Assembly: GCF_013184525.1 (NCBI RefSeq)
Contig: NZ_JAAOIZ010000005.1
Location: forward strand, 62,001 to 126,000
DNA: 64,000 nt
Direction: 5' to 3'
Source: Chryseobacterium sp. LAM-KRS1
GTDB lineage: Bacteria > Bacteroidota > Bacteroidia > Flavobacteriales > Weeksellaceae
Shown: positions 45,326-53,091 of the stretch, one piece after another
How positions within the stretch are numbered: the first letter of the stretch is position 1
Layout of the letters: each line of letters opens with the position of its first letter
Translations under genes and position numbers: made by a program
The notes under the pieces: model-generated
Told to the model about the DNA's origin: nothing
The model's input: only the letters and a program-made list of their open reading frames with translations
Database searches by the model: none

Positions 45326-45420
45326 TATTAATCTTGCTTAATGTACAAATCTGCATAAATGAAGCGGATCATTTTGCTGTATAATTCTTAAAGTTGAAAA
45401 AGAATTTAAAGAAAGATTTA

Positions 45421-46113
45421 TTAGATATGAGAATTAATCTCAGTTATCCCTTCAATCGTTTTAAACTCATCTAATGCTGAAAGTATTTGAGATGGAGGGG
45501 AATTGTAATCAAAGGTAACCTTTAGTTCATCGGATGAGCTGTCCTTACTGCTGTGTATGAATATTTCACTCGTAACCAATTCATATTTAGTGAATATACT
45601 TTCAATCTGAGCAAGGCTGATCAGTCCGGAATTATAGAACAAGGTCATGGTTTTACCTTTTGTACTTTTAAAAAGCTTTCTTTCAAATGGTTTTAAAAGA
45701 GCCAGAATAACAAGGATGATCACCGTGGCAATGAAGGCCGGAAAATACAAGCCACCCCCAACGGCTAATCCGATACCTGCAACAGCCCATAATCCTGCCG
45801 CTGTAGTAAGTCCGATTATAATTTGTGGTCTGAGAAAAAGAATGGTACCGGCTCCCAAAAAGCCTATTCCACTGATGACCTGGGCAGCAATCCGTGAAGG
45901 GTCGAGCACAATAGAAGGTTTTCCCATAATATCATTAAAGCCAAAAGCAGAAACAATCATAATTAAAGAAGAACCTACACAAACCAACATATGGGTTCTT
46001 AAACCTGCCACCCCTTCTTTCCTTTGTCTGTCCCAACCGACAAGACCGCCGAATACAGCAGCAACAAGCAGGCGGATGGCTATTTCCTGATTAGCTAAGT
46101 TATAATTAAGCAT
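45421..46113 (-). CDS. MgtC/SapB family membrane protein
   Basis: A 230-residue protein with four to five N-terminal membrane helices and a cytosolic C-terminal ACT-like part. MgtC marks are RLLVAAVFGGLVGWDRQRKEGVAGLRTHMLVCVGSSL and RIAAQVISGIGFLGAGTIL with conserved Asp, Arg and Gly residues. MgtC proteins help survival under low magnesium or acid by acting on the F-type ATP synthase or phosphate uptake; whether this member does so is open. A foldable region lies in its 5' flank (46253-46357). Confidence 0.88.
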   Translation of the reverse strand: MLNYNLANQEIAIRLLVAAVFGGLVGWDRQRKEGVAGLRTHMLVCVGSSLIMIVSAFGFNDIMGKPSIVLDPSRIAAQVISGIGFLGAGTILFLRPQIIIGLTTAAGLWAVAGIGLAVGGGLYFPAFIATVIILVILALLKPFERKLFKSTKGKTMTLFYNSGLISLAQIESIFTKYELVTSEIFIHSSKDSSSDELKVTFDYNSPPSQILSALDEFKTIEGITEINSHI

Positions 46114-46252
46114 AATGTTAAGAATTAAAGTGTAACGAATATTCAGAGTGTTTTGCTATTGGACTGATTTTCAATAAGCAGAAATAAAACAACTCATAGG
46201 GATATGGTCGCAAAAAAGATACCATTTTGAAGTATTGTTACATCGCGAAAAA

Positions 46253-46357
46253 GCGAAAAGCCGGAATCGAATAAAGCAGGAAGGTAAAATTGCAGATTTA
46301 TTGAATGGTAAATTTTGTTTTTTGAGAAGCCGGTTTTATGCAATTTTGCCTTTTCGC
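46253..46357 (-). promoter_or_regulatory. Foldable region in the 5' flank of the MgtC-like gene
   Basis: GCGAAAA (46253-46259) can pair with TTTTCGC (46351-46357), and GGTAAAATTGCA (46283-46294) with TGCAATTTTGCC (46339-46350, one G-U pair in RNA). The right arms are adjacent, so the two stems stack with a 23-base bulge on one side. The 44-base apical region contains a second copy of GCCGG. The block lies about 140-240 bases upstream of the MgtC start, a place where other mgtC genes have regulatory leaders. No known class is matched. Confidence 0.35.
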
Positions 46358-46384
46358 ATTATATCAATTTACTATTCAGCAACT

Positions 46385-47044
46385 TTATGGTGCAGTTCTT
46401 ATATTTTTCACATAGACGGATCCCAAAGCAAAGAGACAGAGAATCCCCACAATAAATCCGCCTAAAACATCTGTAAACCAATGTGCTCCCAGATAAATAC
46501 GGGAAAAAGCTCCTGCAAATATCATCAGCAGACATGCGGCAACAAGGAATATACGTACGGTATATTTTATGGTCTTCATATGAAGGAAAATTAGAATCAG
46601 CGCTCCGAAAAAAGTGGTATAAAATAAAACGTGTCCGCTTGGAAAACTCTGGTATTGGGTTTTTTCTAAAAGAACGACCAGATCCTGGGAAGGACGCGGT
46701 CTGTTGATGATGATTTTAAGGATTAAGCCTACAAGTCCTGATAACAATGTGGATATAATAAATACGGCTTCTTTTCTATACCGTAATAAAACCAGTACAA
46801 GGGCAGTAAGGAAAACCATAACCACTGATACCGGGGTTCTTCCCAACCAGCTGATACCTATCATTAATGCGTCAAGATTCCTGGTTTGATTCTCCTGGAT
46901 TTCTCTGGAAATATGGAGGTCCAGATATTCGGGAGAAATAAAAGTAACAAAAAGGCTCAACAGAATAAACAGCACCACTAAACTCATAAGTATTGCTTTA
47001 AATAGAAGTTTTTTATTGGCCTCCAGATAAGTTAGGAATTTCAT
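46385..47044 (-). CDS. PAP2 superfamily phosphatase
   Basis: A 219-residue integral membrane lipid-phosphatase-type protein with six predicted helices. The three PAP2 motifs are present: KIIINRPRPSQD, FPSGHVLFYTTFFGALIL and SRIYLGAHWFTDVLGGF, with catalytic His and Arg residues. It dephosphorylates lipid phosphates such as phosphatidate or undecaprenyl pyrophosphate at the periplasmic face. No operon partner is obvious; the gap to the MgtC gene is 271 bases. Confidence 0.9.
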   Translation of the reverse strand: MKFLTYLEANKKLLFKAILMSLVVLFILLSLFVTFISPEYLDLHISREIQENQTRNLDALMIGISWLGRTPVSVVMVFLTALVLVLLRYRKEAVFIISTLLSGLVGLILKIIINRPRPSQDLVVLLEKTQYQSFPSGHVLFYTTFFGALILIFLHMKTIKYTVRIFLVAACLLMIFAGAFSRIYLGAHWFTDVLGGFIVGILCLFALGSVYVKNIRTAP

Positions 47045-47204
47045 ATTTTAAAAATTAATCAGGATAAAATAAGTACACCAATTTCAAATTAATTTTGAAT
47101 TGACCAGAGATCAATTAATTTCATTATGGTAATACTGAGCATCTATCATAACAAAATGTGTGCTAATGCGAGGCTATAAGTTGAATTGCCATAGAAGTAA
47201 TATA

Positions 47205-47234
47205 CAAAAAAGCCGGAGTGAAAATACTCCGGCT
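47205..47234 (-). terminator. Terminator of the second SusCD operon
   Basis: AGCCGGAGT at 47211-47219 pairs with ACTCCGGCT at 47226-47234 around GAAAAT. On the minus strand it is followed by six T residues. Confidence 0.88.
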
Positions 47235-47276
47235 ACAAATTGCTAATAATTTGTTGATATGAATGAATGTGTGTTG

Positions 47277-48740
47277 CTAGTCGTTTTGTTTGATCTGTGG
47301 ATTGTTATTGATCTCTTTATTAGGAATCTGGAACCTGAATTTATCGGGTGAAAGATTGAATCTGCCAAACGTATGGTTGGTTCCCGGATATATTCTTTCC
47401 AGGGGAACATTCAGTCTTTTCATGTCAAACCAGTCATAACCTTCACCCCATAATTCTATCCTTTTTTGCAGGATAATTTCATTGATCAGCTCATTTCCGG
47501 TTTTGGTAGATAACGTGTAGGCACTGTTTCTTTTCGAAGTGATTTCATACAATACCTGTCTGGCTTCTGCTTCCCTTCCCTGTCTGGCCAGTGCTTCAGC
47601 CTGTATGTAATATAATGATGAAGCCCTGATATAAATATAATCCCCTTCAAAAAAAGTAGGGTCTTTAAATTTCCAGCTCACATACGCAGGATAATTTCTT
47701 GTTTCTCCATTAAAAGTATAGGCAGTGCTTTGTGCTCCGTTGAATACTTTTTTGCGATAATCCGTTTCTGGAATAGCTTCATACAACCTTTTGTCGATAA
47801 GCTTATAGATACCGGCAGCACCGGCATATCCTTTATTGGTATTATCAAACATAGAGAAGAAAGAAGCATAGTAATTTCCAATACTCATTGTGGATGTCGT
47901 ATTGTGGAAACCCCATAATACCTCCGGATTATTGATATTGGAAAACCCGGTTGTCGTATACTCATTTTCGGTCATCAGTGCTATTCCCTGCTTGCTTTCT
48001 TCAGCATATTTTGCTGCTTTTATGTAATCTCCTGTCTGTAAATAAACTTCTGAGGCTATAGCTTTTGCCGTTCTTTGGTCTATCTGGGCTCTGGATGGGC
48101 GGGCATAGCTATCCAGAAGTATAATAGATTCTTCAATATCACTGGCAATCTGTTTATATACATCCGATATGATTGCTCTGGGAAGTCCCTGGTTTGGATT
48201 GCTGTTTGTTAAGACCAAAGGAACTCCCGGCTCCGATTGATGACCTTTGTAATCGTTGGCGTAAAACCGTACCAGATAAAAATAGGAGTAAGCTCTGAGG
48301 GCGAGAAGTTGTCCTTTAATGGCTTTATTATTATCGTTACCATTTTTCTGCAGACCATCCAGAAGTTTGTTGATGATAAAGATTCTCGCATAAAATGTAG
48401 TCCATACAAATTCGGATGCAGAATTATTGGCATTCGTTGCATCATAATTGTAAAACATTCCCAAATGCTGGTTTTTAGCCTGGATAACGTCATTAGACAT
48501 CAGATCTGATCCTGCTTTTATCGCCATAATTCCAAAATCCGAATGTAAAGTTGTTCCTCCGGCTCCGTTACTGCGGAGATTCAGGTATATTCCACCCAGT
48601 ATTTTTTCAGGTGATGACTGATCATTATTCAACTGTTCACCGGAGATATCTCCATCCGGATCTGTATTCAGATCATTGGCACAGCTTGTCATCATAACGC
48701 TTATTGACAGGGCTGCTATAAAGTATTGTATTGTTTTCAT
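47277..48740 (-). CDS. SusD/RagB family outer-membrane lipoprotein (second pair)
   Basis: A 487-residue lipoprotein with lipobox MMTSC (Cys20) and a typical SusD fold: LRAYSYFYLVRFYANDY, YKQIASDIEESIILLDSY, RPSRAQIDQRTAKAIASEVYLQTGDY and the closing ELWGEGYDWFDMKRLNVPLERI. It belongs to the main SusD/RagB group, unlike the SusD_2-type protein of the first locus. It binds the ligand for the SusC protein encoded 6 bases upstream. No hydrolase gene is attached. Confidence 0.92.
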   Translation of the reverse strand: MKTIQYFIAALSISVMMTSCANDLNTDPDGDISGEQLNNDQSSPEKILGGIYLNLRSNGAGGTTLHSDFGIMAIKAGSDLMSNDVIQAKNQHLGMFYNYDATNANNSASEFVWTTFYARIFIINKLLDGLQKNGNDNNKAIKGQLLALRAYSYFYLVRFYANDYKGHQSEPGVPLVLTNSNPNQGLPRAIISDVYKQIASDIEESIILLDSYARPSRAQIDQRTAKAIASEVYLQTGDYIKAAKYAEESKQGIALMTENEYTTTGFSNINNPEVLWGFHNTTSTMSIGNYYASFFSMFDNTNKGYAGAAGIYKLIDKRLYEAIPETDYRKKVFNGAQSTAYTFNGETRNYPAYVSWKFKDPTFFEGDYIYIRASSLYYIQAEALARQGREAEARQVLYEITSKRNSAYTLSTKTGNELINEIILQKRIELWGEGYDWFDMKRLNVPLERIYPGTNHTFGRFNLSPDKFRFQIPNKEINNNPQIKQND

Positions 48741-48746
48741 ATTTTC

Positions 48747-51704
48747 TTAAAATGTTAATTTAAAACCTAGGGAAACACTGGATAATAAAGAGTACCGGTA
48801 TGGATCGGATACGCCGGTTAATGACGCTCTCGGATCATAACCTTTTCTTTTAGACCATAGATAAAGGTTGTTTCCTGTAACGTAAATTTTCAGCCCCGAT
48901 AAACCTGCCTGCTGCGGAAATCCGTCCGGAAGCTGATAGGATAATGTAACATCCTGAAGACTGATATAATCCGATTTTATAAGATAAAGCGTGGAGTTTC
49001 CATTCTGATTCGTAGAGGTAAGATCTACCCTTGGAAGCTCTGCACCCGGATTTTCCGGTGTCCATGTTTTGCTTAGATCTGTAGAATAATTAGAAGCATA
49101 GCTATCAGAATGGAATAAAGACCTGTAAATATCATCATAGCCGTATCCACCGAACTGATAAGAGAAATTGACAGCCAGGTTAAATCCTTTATAAGTAAAA
49201 TCAGTTCCGAAACCACCATATACTTTTGGAATGGCGGATTTACCCGTATTGTAATCTGTTGCATCCTTATAATTCCGGGTAACAGTTGTTTCCTCTTTCT
49301 GGGTATTAGAGTTTAATGCTGTACGGTACCATAAAGCATCTCCGTTAGAAGGGTCTACACCTGCAAATTTCTTAAGGTAATAGGTATACCTGTCGCCTCC
49401 TTCCGTAAGGATAAAAAGTCCGGAAACAAGACCTGTATTCCTTTGTTCGGCCGGTAATCTGGTGATTTTATTTTTGTAATGGGTGGCATTCGCATATACA
49501 TTCCATTGGAATTGATCGGAGTGCAGGATTTCAGCGCTTAGATTTGCCTGGACTCCCCTGTTGATCATATCGCCGATATTACCGTACTTTATGTAGGATC
49601 CGGCATTGGAAGGCGGTAATGGAAGCGTATAGATCATATCGGATACTTTTCTTTCGAAATAATCCGCATTCAGGCTGATCCTGTTTTGTAGCAGGGATAT
49701 TTCAAAACCTGCATTCAGGTTCTTGGAAGTTTCCCATTTTAAGTCCTTATTTCCCTGTTTTTTAAGGGAAAGAACGGGCTTGTCATTTCCAAAGTTATTG
49801 ATGCCATAGATGTCCTGGTATGCATAATAATCCCTTGTTCCGTCATTAAGTAATATGTTATCATTACCCTGTTGACCGTATGAAGCTTTTAACCTTAAGG
49901 AGCTGATTACTTTATTATCTTTAAGGAAATCTTCTTTGGCTACATTCCATGCAGCTCCCAGACCATAAAAGGTACCCCATCTGCTATCCGGCGAAAACAC
50001 AGACGATCCGTCTCTTCGGATATTGGCATTGAAAAAATACTTATTATCATAGTTATAAAGTAATCTGGAAAAGTAGCCTTCTACAGCATATTCATAACCA
50101 TTCCCCGATAAATCTGTTATTTTTACAGCATTGTCAAAAGATAACGAGTTGGGTAATAACAGTTGTTGTTTTGATCCGGAAAACCCTTCATTTTTTATTT
50201 TATTGAGTTCATGCCCAATAAGGATATTGAAATTATGTTTGTCCAGTTTTTTCTGATAAGTAAGAAGCTGCTGATGGTTTAATGTATGCTTGAATGTGGA
50301 GCCCATATTGATGGTTCCCCCGACGGATGATGAAGTTCCTCCGACGGTATTGCCATATCTGAGGTCTTTAAGATTTTCCAGATATGCTCCAAAGTTATAG
50401 GTGAAATCTAATCCTTTGACAATTTCATAATTGAGGCCCAGATTGATGTTGGTGAGATTGCTTGTTGTGCGGAATTTATCCTGCTGAAGGTTGGCTACCG
50501 GGTTTTCATAGACAGCATAAGACCTTCCTGCTCCGTTTGGACCGCTGGAATCCCCGTAATCATAGAGTGGATTTCCATTATTGTCATAAATGATCTGGTA
50601 ATTATCATTCCTAAGGAAAACAGGATAAAAAGGAGCAATATTTCTTGCAAACTGGAACGGATTGGAAAATCCTCCCGATTCACCAAAATCCTGCTGGCTG
50701 TAAGTATAAGACAGGCTGCTGATCAGTTTTAACTTTGAGGTGATAGTATAATCCAGATTGGATCGTATTCCGAATCTTTCAAAACCGGAAGAAATAAGAT
50801 ATCCCTTATCATCTAAATAATTCAGGGAGGTATAGGATTTTACCTGGTCATTATTGGCGCTGATCCCTACATTGGCTTCTCTTCTTAATCCGGGTTTAAA
50901 AAGAAGTTTTTTCCAGTTGTCCTGGTAGATAAGTTGGGCACTTTTGTTAAAGGTACCATCCTGCCCTATCATTTGACTGAAAGGGACGTTGTAGGCATTG
51001 TATCTCAAGCTGGTCAGAGCAGTTATTCCAACTTCATGAGGGTTAGTACCGGAAGGAACTGCTCCGGGTTGTGTTAATCTGGCAATTTCACCGATCCTTG
51101 CCCGGTTATAATAAGCGGTGTAGTAATCCTGTGGTGAAGTATACACTGAATAATCTTCAACAGATCTGAAATTAACCCCTGTTCTGATATCTGCTTCTAT
51201 ATGAAGTCCTTTGGATTTACCCCTTTTGGTGTTTACAATGATCACACCATTGGCTCCCCTGGAACCATATAATGCGTTGGAAGAAGCATCTTCAAGAAAG
51301 GAGATGCTTTCAATGTCAGATCCCGGAATGCTGTTAAGGTTTCCGTTATAAGGAATGCCGTCCAATACGATTAATGGATCACTTGAAGCATTGATCGAAC
51401 CTATTCCCCTCATTCTGATGACAGGCTGTGAACCTGGCTGACCTGAGGATACTACCTGTACCCCTGCTACTTTACCCCCGATTCCCTGTAAAACATTTCC
51501 GTTTTGGAGATTAGCAATATCTTTTGTCTTTAAAGACTGTACGGATCCTGTTATTTCTTCTTTTTTCTGTTTTCCAAAGGCTACCACCACAACTTCTTTT
51601 ATAGACTGCTCTTTGGTGGAAAGGCTGTCCCTGTTTTGTGCAAAGCCAAATTCTGCAATTAAGATCATGGCCAGTGCACCAATTTTACATTGGTTTTTCT
51701 TCAT
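48747..51704 (-). CDS. SusC/RagA family TonB-linked outer-membrane transporter (second pair)
   Basis: A 985-residue TonB-dependent barrel. A signal peptide (residues 1-22) is followed directly by the TonB-box region (IKEVVVVAFGKQKKEEITG) and plug (LQGIGGKVAGVQVVSSGQ, PLIVLDGIPYNG, ISFLEDASSNALYGSRG, GVIIVNTKRG). As in the first pair, the CarboxypepD_reg-like domain is missing. The barrel ends LLSSVSLGFKLTF. It co-operates with the downstream SusD. A long leader (51705-52083) precedes it. Confidence 0.92.
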   Translation of the reverse strand: MKKNQCKIGALAMILIAEFGFAQNRDSLSTKEQSIKEVVVVAFGKQKKEEITGSVQSLKTKDIANLQNGNVLQGIGGKVAGVQVVSSGQPGSQPVIRMRGIGSINASSDPLIVLDGIPYNGNLNSIPGSDIESISFLEDASSNALYGSRGANGVIIVNTKRGKSKGLHIEADIRTGVNFRSVEDYSVYTSPQDYYTAYYNRARIGEIARLTQPGAVPSGTNPHEVGITALTSLRYNAYNVPFSQMIGQDGTFNKSAQLIYQDNWKKLLFKPGLRREANVGISANNDQVKSYTSLNYLDDKGYLISSGFERFGIRSNLDYTITSKLKLISSLSYTYSQQDFGESGGFSNPFQFARNIAPFYPVFLRNDNYQIIYDNNGNPLYDYGDSSGPNGAGRSYAVYENPVANLQQDKFRTTSNLTNINLGLNYEIVKGLDFTYNFGAYLENLKDLRYGNTVGGTSSSVGGTINMGSTFKHTLNHQQLLTYQKKLDKHNFNILIGHELNKIKNEGFSGSKQQLLLPNSLSFDNAVKITDLSGNGYEYAVEGYFSRLLYNYDNKYFFNANIRRDGSSVFSPDSRWGTFYGLGAAWNVAKEDFLKDNKVISSLRLKASYGQQGNDNILLNDGTRDYYAYQDIYGINNFGNDKPVLSLKKQGNKDLKWETSKNLNAGFEISLLQNRISLNADYFERKVSDMIYTLPLPPSNAGSYIKYGNIGDMINRGVQANLSAEILHSDQFQWNVYANATHYKNKITRLPAEQRNTGLVSGLFILTEGGDRYTYYLKKFAGVDPSNGDALWYRTALNSNTQKEETTVTRNYKDATDYNTGKSAIPKVYGGFGTDFTYKGFNLAVNFSYQFGGYGYDDIYRSLFHSDSYASNYSTDLSKTWTPENPGAELPRVDLTSTNQNGNSTLYLIKSDYISLQDVTLSYQLPDGFPQQAGLSGLKIYVTGNNLYLWSKRKGYDPRASLTGVSDPYRYSLLSSVSLGFKLTF

Positions 51705-51887
51705 TATATATTAATTTAAGTAGGTTAAAAAATGAGATGGATGCTTACTGTTTTTTTCCGGTAAGAAATAATAATCCTCCTCCCTCCTTTTCCGGGACGG
51801 CTATAATAGAGTCGTTAAATTGTACGGGAATTACTTCTGTTTAAAAACCTGTAATTATTGGGTTTTAATTTCTACAGTAAAGGTGGC

Positions 51888-52046
51888 TTATGACTTCATC
51901 ATCATGTAGCACATCATAAAATCAAAACACATGTATTGTAACATAAGATCGTGTTGTGAAAGACAGTTGCCTGTACTCCATTCGTCTTGAATGGATACCG
52001 TTGCTGTCATCGTGCATAAATAAGGATGAGATGAAGTTTTATTCAT
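51888..52046 (-). CDS. Possible small ORF in the SusC leader
   Basis: A 52-codon frame starting MNKTSSHPYLCTMTATVSIQ and ending MMMKS, unusually rich in Met, Cys and His. It lies within the predicted leader transcript between the -7 element at 52076-52083 and the SusC gene. It could be a leader peptide, a small secreted factor precursor or chance. I recognise no family. Confidence 0.3.
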   Translation of the reverse strand: MNKTSSHPYLCTMTATVSIQDEWSTGNCLSQHDLMLQYMCFDFMMCYMMMKS

Positions 52047-52075
52047 GAGAATAAAGTTTATTTTTTTAACTGTGT

Positions 52076-52083
52076 CAAAAGTA
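52076..52083 (-). promoter_or_regulatory. -7 element (TACTTTTG) upstream of the second SusC gene
   Basis: On the minus strand TACTTTTG matches TAnnTTTG and implies a transcript start near 52071, giving an untranslated leader of about 365 bases before SusC. A TTG lies further upstream at about 23 bases, not the ideal distance. Confidence 0.4.
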
Positions 52084-52131
52084 TTTAATTCTTCACAAAT
52101 CTTAACCAAGGAAGGACATGAGATAAATCAT

Positions 52132-52158
52132 ATTAGTCTATTAATTTTGTAGACTAAT
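52132..52158 (+). promoter_or_regulatory. Palindromic operator around a -7 element (orphan BlaI-like site)
   Basis: ATTAGTCTA (52132-52140) and TAGACTAAT (52150-52158) are perfect nine-base arms. The spacer contains TAATTTTG (52142-52149), an exact -7 element. Spacing and the TAGACTA-type arms resemble BlaI/MecI-type repressor sites, but no such repressor is in the window. The nearest plus-strand genes are a 19-codon ORF at 52171 and the DUF2490 gene at 52269. Confidence 0.5.
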
Positions 52159-52268
52159 TGAAATTATAACATGGATTCCAGAATTCTTCCAGATTTTGTC
52201 CCGATTTTCGACACTTTAAAAGTCATTTAAATAATACGTGGAGTTAAAAAGCCTTTAAATTTGTGATA

Positions 52269-53087
52269 ATGAAGAATGTTTTATGGGAACGACCGTTGAG
52301 ATTAAAAAAAATTGCCGGAGCCTTATTGCTGTTCGGAAGTCTCTTTTTACAAGCCCAGATCAGCCCGCCGGGTTTAGGGGAAGCCAATACAGCATTCTGG
52401 GGTGCATTTGGTGTTCGCCGCAGACTGGATTCATTGGGGAAAAAGCAAACTTTAAGTTATGTTGGGATAGGCCGTAAAAGTGAGCCGGACCGGAATAATT
52501 TGTTTTCCAGGCAGGCGATCCTGGTATTGAATCATGAGGTGTATCATTCGTTTGCCCCGCATCAGCAGTACAGTTATGCATTCAGTTATCGTCGTCAGCC
52601 TCAATATGATGAGGTCTCCCCTTATGAAAAAGAAGGTATAGAGCAGGAATTCAGGATCTATGGGAGGTATGCATATACTTTTAATCTCGGAGAAAGATGG
52701 AAGCTTAAAAATACCGTGCGACAGGAATTCAGAAAGTTTTTTGATCCTGACTTCCATAATGTGGAAGAAGATTTTCAGTTGAGGACTCGTCTTAAAAGCC
52801 AGATCACCTATAGCCTGCCATCAGAGAATAGCCAGAAATTGATGCTTAGCGTAGAAGGATTATTTTCTGTGAGCCATCTTAATGAGCCGGATAAGGAATG
52901 GACTCCTTTTGGATACCGGGAAATGCGTATTGCTGCTTATTATATGTTTGATATTCCCAATTCTCCTTTTACGGTAGATATCGGTTATATGGATGACCTG
53001 ATCAGAGACAGCCACAGCATACATAAAGGTGGTGTCCATTATCTTGCCGCTGACCTGATCTGGAATCTGCCTTATAAAAAGAAATAA
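52269..53087 (+). CDS. DUF2490 family outer-membrane-type protein
   Basis: About 272 residues from the ATG at 52269 (MKNVLWERP); a GTG two codons earlier is in frame. After a signal peptide (ending LFLQAQ) the protein is made of alternating beta strands (HQQYSYAFSYRRQP, EQEFRIYGRYAYTF, LKNTVRQEFRKFF, LRTRLKSQITYSL) as in the DUF2490 family of small barrels. The function of that family is unknown. It converges on the DnaE2-like gene with a 4-base gap. Confidence 0.8.
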   Translation: MKNVLWERPLRLKKIAGALLLFGSLFLQAQISPPGLGEANTAFWGAFGVRRRLDSLGKKQTLSYVGIGRKSEPDRNNLFSRQAILVLNHEVYHSFAPHQQYSYAFSYRRQPQYDEVSPYEKEGIEQEFRIYGRYAYTFNLGERWKLKNTVRQEFRKFFDPDFHNVEEDFQLRTRLKSQITYSLPSENSQKLMLSVEGLFSVSHLNEPDKEWTPFGYREMRIAAYYMFDIPNSPFTVDIGYMDDLIRDSHSIHKGGVHYLAADLIWNLPYKKK

Positions 53088-53091
53088 ATAT

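Larger units (their letters stand above)
51705..52262. other. 558-base stretch between the SusC gene and the DUF2490 gene
   Basis: No strongly supported gene. The minus strand holds the SusC leader with a -7 element at 52076-52083 and a short ORF (51888-52046). Another minus-strand frame, open from 51846 down to a TAA near 51751, has no start codon but reads like protein (EVIPVQFNDSII, then AVPEKEGGG). The plus strand holds an orphan palindromic promoter (52132-52158) followed by a 19-codon ORF at 52171-52230. Confidence 0.4.

Noticed and set aside
45647..46090. 147-codon plus-strand frame inside the MgtC-like gene
   Set aside because: Shadow of a hydrophobic coding frame; the minus frame carries MgtC motifs.
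51638..51844. 68-codon plus-strand frame across the SusC start
   Set aside because: It overlaps the signal-peptide coding region of SusC and has no recognisable features.
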